This document shows, piece after piece, positions 7,595 through 10,261 of a stretch of DNA of 10,261 nucleotides. The notes beneath the pieces are model-generated. The model ran no database searches, had not been told where the DNA came from, and saw nothing but the letters and a program-made list of their open reading frames with translations. The translations under genes were made by a program, and so were the position numbers. The first letter of the stretch is position 1; each line of letters begins with the position of its first letter. Origin of the DNA: Sporothrix humicola (taxonomy: Eukaryota > Ascomycota > Sordariomycetes > Ophiostomatales > Ophiostomataceae); contig WNYE01000199.1 in the NCBI GenBank assembly GCA_021396245.1, forward strand, positions 1 through 10,261, in the 5' to 3' direction.

Positions 7595-9835
7595 ATACAC
7601 CTTAAAAACCTATTACGCACTATCGAATCTAAAAACTTAAATTAATCCACCGTAAACTAATAAATTAATTAACGGTAATAACAGAATTTTTTTACTTTAT
7701 AACACTAACTAAATAAATCGTAAACAAACTAATAAAAAAAAAGGCGAAAACGCGTTTTTTATCGAAAACGGAACGACAATAGCGTTATTTACTATTTATA
7801 AACGTAAACGTAAATATTACTATAACCGCGGTTTTTAACGTATTATGTACGTCGTCGGAAAAAAAATATTAAATTTATTTTATTTAATTTTTATCCCCCG
7901 ACGACACACCGAAAACCTTTACCTATAACTTTATATACAGCGTAGTTTATTTTAATATTAAACCGTTACTCCGAGTACAAAAATAACTTAATTAATAATT
8001 AATTATCCGTTATCTTTTCGTCGAGCTAAATTTAACAAACCGTCGCGTCGATTATATCGAGTTAATTTATAATAAAGGTTAAGTTACCGTCGCTTTCGCG
8101 GCGGTTACTACGTACGTCACGCTCGTTTTATTCTATTATACTAAATACGGAGACTTATTATAATAACCCGTATAATTACTTTAACCGAGTATCCGTAAAT
8201 AACAAAGTATTAAGTTAACTTAACGCCGCGTCGAGTTAAACTAATAACGAACTCGACAGTACGTATAATAACGCGCGGGTTACGATTAACCGGGCGATCC
8301 GGTAACTAAGTTAAACATTACGAGACTATTTTAAATACTTCTAAGACAATAAGCTTTAGCTTTTTATAAACTAGTTTATTTAATATACAAAAGTATTCTT
8401 CGACGTAAAATAAAAAAGGGTTAGTAATATTATCGAAAAACCGTAAGGTACGTTATCCGAGGCCGTGTTTCGCGAGCTGGTTAACCTTAACACTTATAGT
8501 GACGCGGAGATAAACGAGCCGTTTAGTAGTTAAGTCGTTTAGTTTTAAACGGCTGACCGTTATAAACGGAAAAAAGGTAACGGCGGTAAAGGTAAAAGTA
8601 AACCGGCGAAGCGTATAGCGGGCGGTGGTGTAAAAGGTAAGCTTTTGATTACAGAGGCCGGGTTGAGTACGAGTGTCGTTAATAAGATATACCGCGTGGT
8701 TATAGTAGGTGTAAAAAACGTAAACAGCTGTATTGTGGCGTATAAGGCTATTAATACTTTGGTTTTTAAAGTGGCGGTAAAGGTTTTTAACCGGGAGAAT
8801 ATTCGTATCCTCGACGAGTTAATTATTAAAGGCTTCGGTTAACACGCGGACCGCTCCTTTGTAATGTTTACTTTTAACCGCGTTAATAAAATTACATAAG
8901 CTTTGGCCGAAGACGGCAATATTCTTCTCTTGTCTTTTATCGTAAGTTTTTTAAATTAATATATTATAGAAAACCTTATAACCGTAAACTTAGTACGGTT
9001 ATAGACGATAGTGGAGAAGGTTAAGTTAGTGAGGTAATGGGACGAGTTTATGGATAGTAAGACGTCGAATAAGTTTACGTTGGAGAGGTTGTTCGAGAAG
9101 GTGGATATCCTGAAAGGATTAAGCTTGTTTTTTTATAAACGTTTTATTAATTTCGTTACTCGCCGGTTTAACTTACGTAATAATAAAATATTTTTAAAAA
9201 CTATTTATAAATGGCGACCGCTGGTTAACTTTATTAGTTATTTTAGATATAGCGTTATAGTATTTATAAAGCCGGCCGTGTTGAAGAGTACTTATACCGC
9301 CGTGAGGTCCGTTAGTGTATACTATGTAATGGAAAACGCCGGTGAGGAACAATATATAAAGTAAGTATTAAAGCGGATTAAGGAGTAATATTTAAAGTTA
9401 GTTATTGTTTATCGGTTGGTGGATATTTATATCGTGTCGTTTATTTTGTATAATATACCGTTAGTTAAAACGGCGGCCGTAAATATATATAACGAAAACA
9501 AGTTTACTAACGTTATAAGGTTAAACCTCGTTACGAAAGTTACACCGTTAAACAACTCGAGTGTTTTCCAAAAGCTCCTAAACTATACTTTTAAAGATAT
9601 AAAGCGGTAAACCAACGACGTACGTCGTAATAAAGTATTCGATAAAAGTCTTCTCAAAACATAACCTTTAATTAACGAAACGTAATAAACGTTAAACCTT
9701 TAAAAGTAACGGAGCCGAATAAACTACGAGTTTAAGGTGTTAACGAAGACTAACGAGCCTCGTACGTCGAATACGTTAACGTTACCCGCTATAAACTAGT
9801 TGTTTTTTACATAGTAAACGAGTAAACGTTCGTAA
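7595..9835 (+). pseudogene. RIP-inactivated gene of unknown function, ~750 codons
   Basis: A single frame stays coherent for about 2.2 kb. It is interrupted by many TAA/TAG but, in my reading, no TGA, so it is one former CDS rather than several small genes. The N-terminal third is rich in former Gln. Around 8552-8640 comes a basic Gly/Lys stretch (RYKRKKGNGGKGKSK) that could bind nucleic acid or act as a nuclear localisation signal; this is inference. The best-kept stretches lie at 8645-8842 (including FNRENIRILDELIIKGFG), 9050-9364 (including KIFLKTIYKWRPLVNF) and 9416-9610. I recognise no family. The start is uncertain: adjacent ATA codons at 7592 and 7595 may be mutated ATG. The stop is taken as TAA at 9833. 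It lies head-to-tail with the SNF2-like gene and points to the telomere. It has no palindrome inside it and no frame change. Confidence 0.7.
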
Positions 9836-9838
9836 TAA

Positions 9839-10183
9839 TTAATATTATTTATTATGTTTTTTTATTTTGTTGGTTTTAGAGCCGTGTTATACGGGTATAT
9901 ATTTTACTTAATACGGCAATAAGTAAGTCTCGACTTAATAGTTTAGTATAACTTCGTTTATTTTACCGGCGTTATACGTATTATACCGACCTATATTTTA
10001 TGTTTAAAAGTTTTATATAATATATTTTCCACCGAGTTAAAAAAGAAAACTTAATTTCCGGAAAAAAGTAGAAAAAAAAATAAAGGGTTAACTACTTAGA
10101 AATACGATTAAAACGCGTGTATTGCTTGTTATACGAGATTTACCCGGTTTTTTCGAGTATTATTCTATCTTAAGCAACATATG
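9839..10183. other. Telomere-proximal spacer
   Basis: AT-rich sequence between the second dead gene and the telomere repeat. I see no palindrome of the family, no frame worth reporting and no tandem repeat. The last 150 bp or so (with GCGTGTATTGCTTGTTATAC and AAGCAACATATG) keep more CpA and TpG than the rest and may be less mutated. Confidence 0.6.
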
Positions 10184-10261
10184 TAGGTTAGGTTAGGTTA
10201 GGGTTAGGGTTAGGGTTAGGGTTAGGGTTAGGGTTAGGGTTAGGGTTAGGGTTAGGGTTAG
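10184..10261 (+). repeat. Telomere repeat, (TTAGGG)n, chromosome right end
   Basis: Begins TAGG, then two 5-base TTAGG units (10188-10197), then ten full TTAGGG units and a partial TTAG to the window edge. The G-rich strand runs 5' to 3' outward, so this is a true chromosome end, or its assembled start, rather than an internal tract. The repeat contains neither CpA nor TpG, so it is not a RIP target, which fits its being unmutated next to saturated sequence. Confidence 0.97.

Noticed and set aside
8645..9610. Three separate small genes
   Set aside because: All three share one frame and the gaps between them hold only TAA/TAG stops with protein-like sequence, so they are pieces of one former gene.

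Overview
The window is the right-hand end of a linear fungal chromosome. It closes with about 78 bp of telomere repeat (TTAGGG units reading outward), and the roughly 10 kb inside it is subtelomeric DNA heavily altered by what looks like repeat-induced point mutation (RIP). CpA and TpG are scarce, TpA is very abundant, and CpG is well kept. Strong CpA-directed RIP together with TTAGGG telomeres suggests a filamentous ascomycete (Pezizomycotina). No species can be named from this.

Layout. Positions 1-135 are AT-rich with nothing recognisable. Positions 136-895 are an imperfect repeat array: 232-263 bp units, then 58-bp units, all carrying a GC-rich palindrome with consensus TAACGCCCGCGGGCGTTA. 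Positions 896-1621 hold no gene I can support, but include a run of 29 T. Positions 1622-7312 hold one long dead gene on the + strand. Read through its TAA/TAG codons (mostly former Gln or Trp codons), it is an SNF2-family helicase-like ATPase with recognisable motifs I, Ia, Ib, II, III and a C-terminal helicase lobe, ending in acidic repeats. Its reading frame changes at three places, and each change coincides with a segment of T-runs plus the same palindrome found upstream. Positions 7313-7594 are a spacer with the same cassette. Positions 7595-9835 hold a second dead + strand gene of about 750 codons with a basic Gly/Lys-rich stretch, which I do not recognise. Positions 9839-10183 are a telomere-proximal spacer.

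Neither gene can make a full-length protein as it stands. Together they look like a decayed copy of a duplicated telomere-associated block carrying an SNF2-type ATPase gene and a partner. This is comparable in position to the helicase genes of other fungal subtelomeres, but of a different helicase family. The most unusual features are the palindrome/T-run cassette, which sits at the frame breaks and between genes, and the way the RIP-like mutation bias switches strand from patch to patch.
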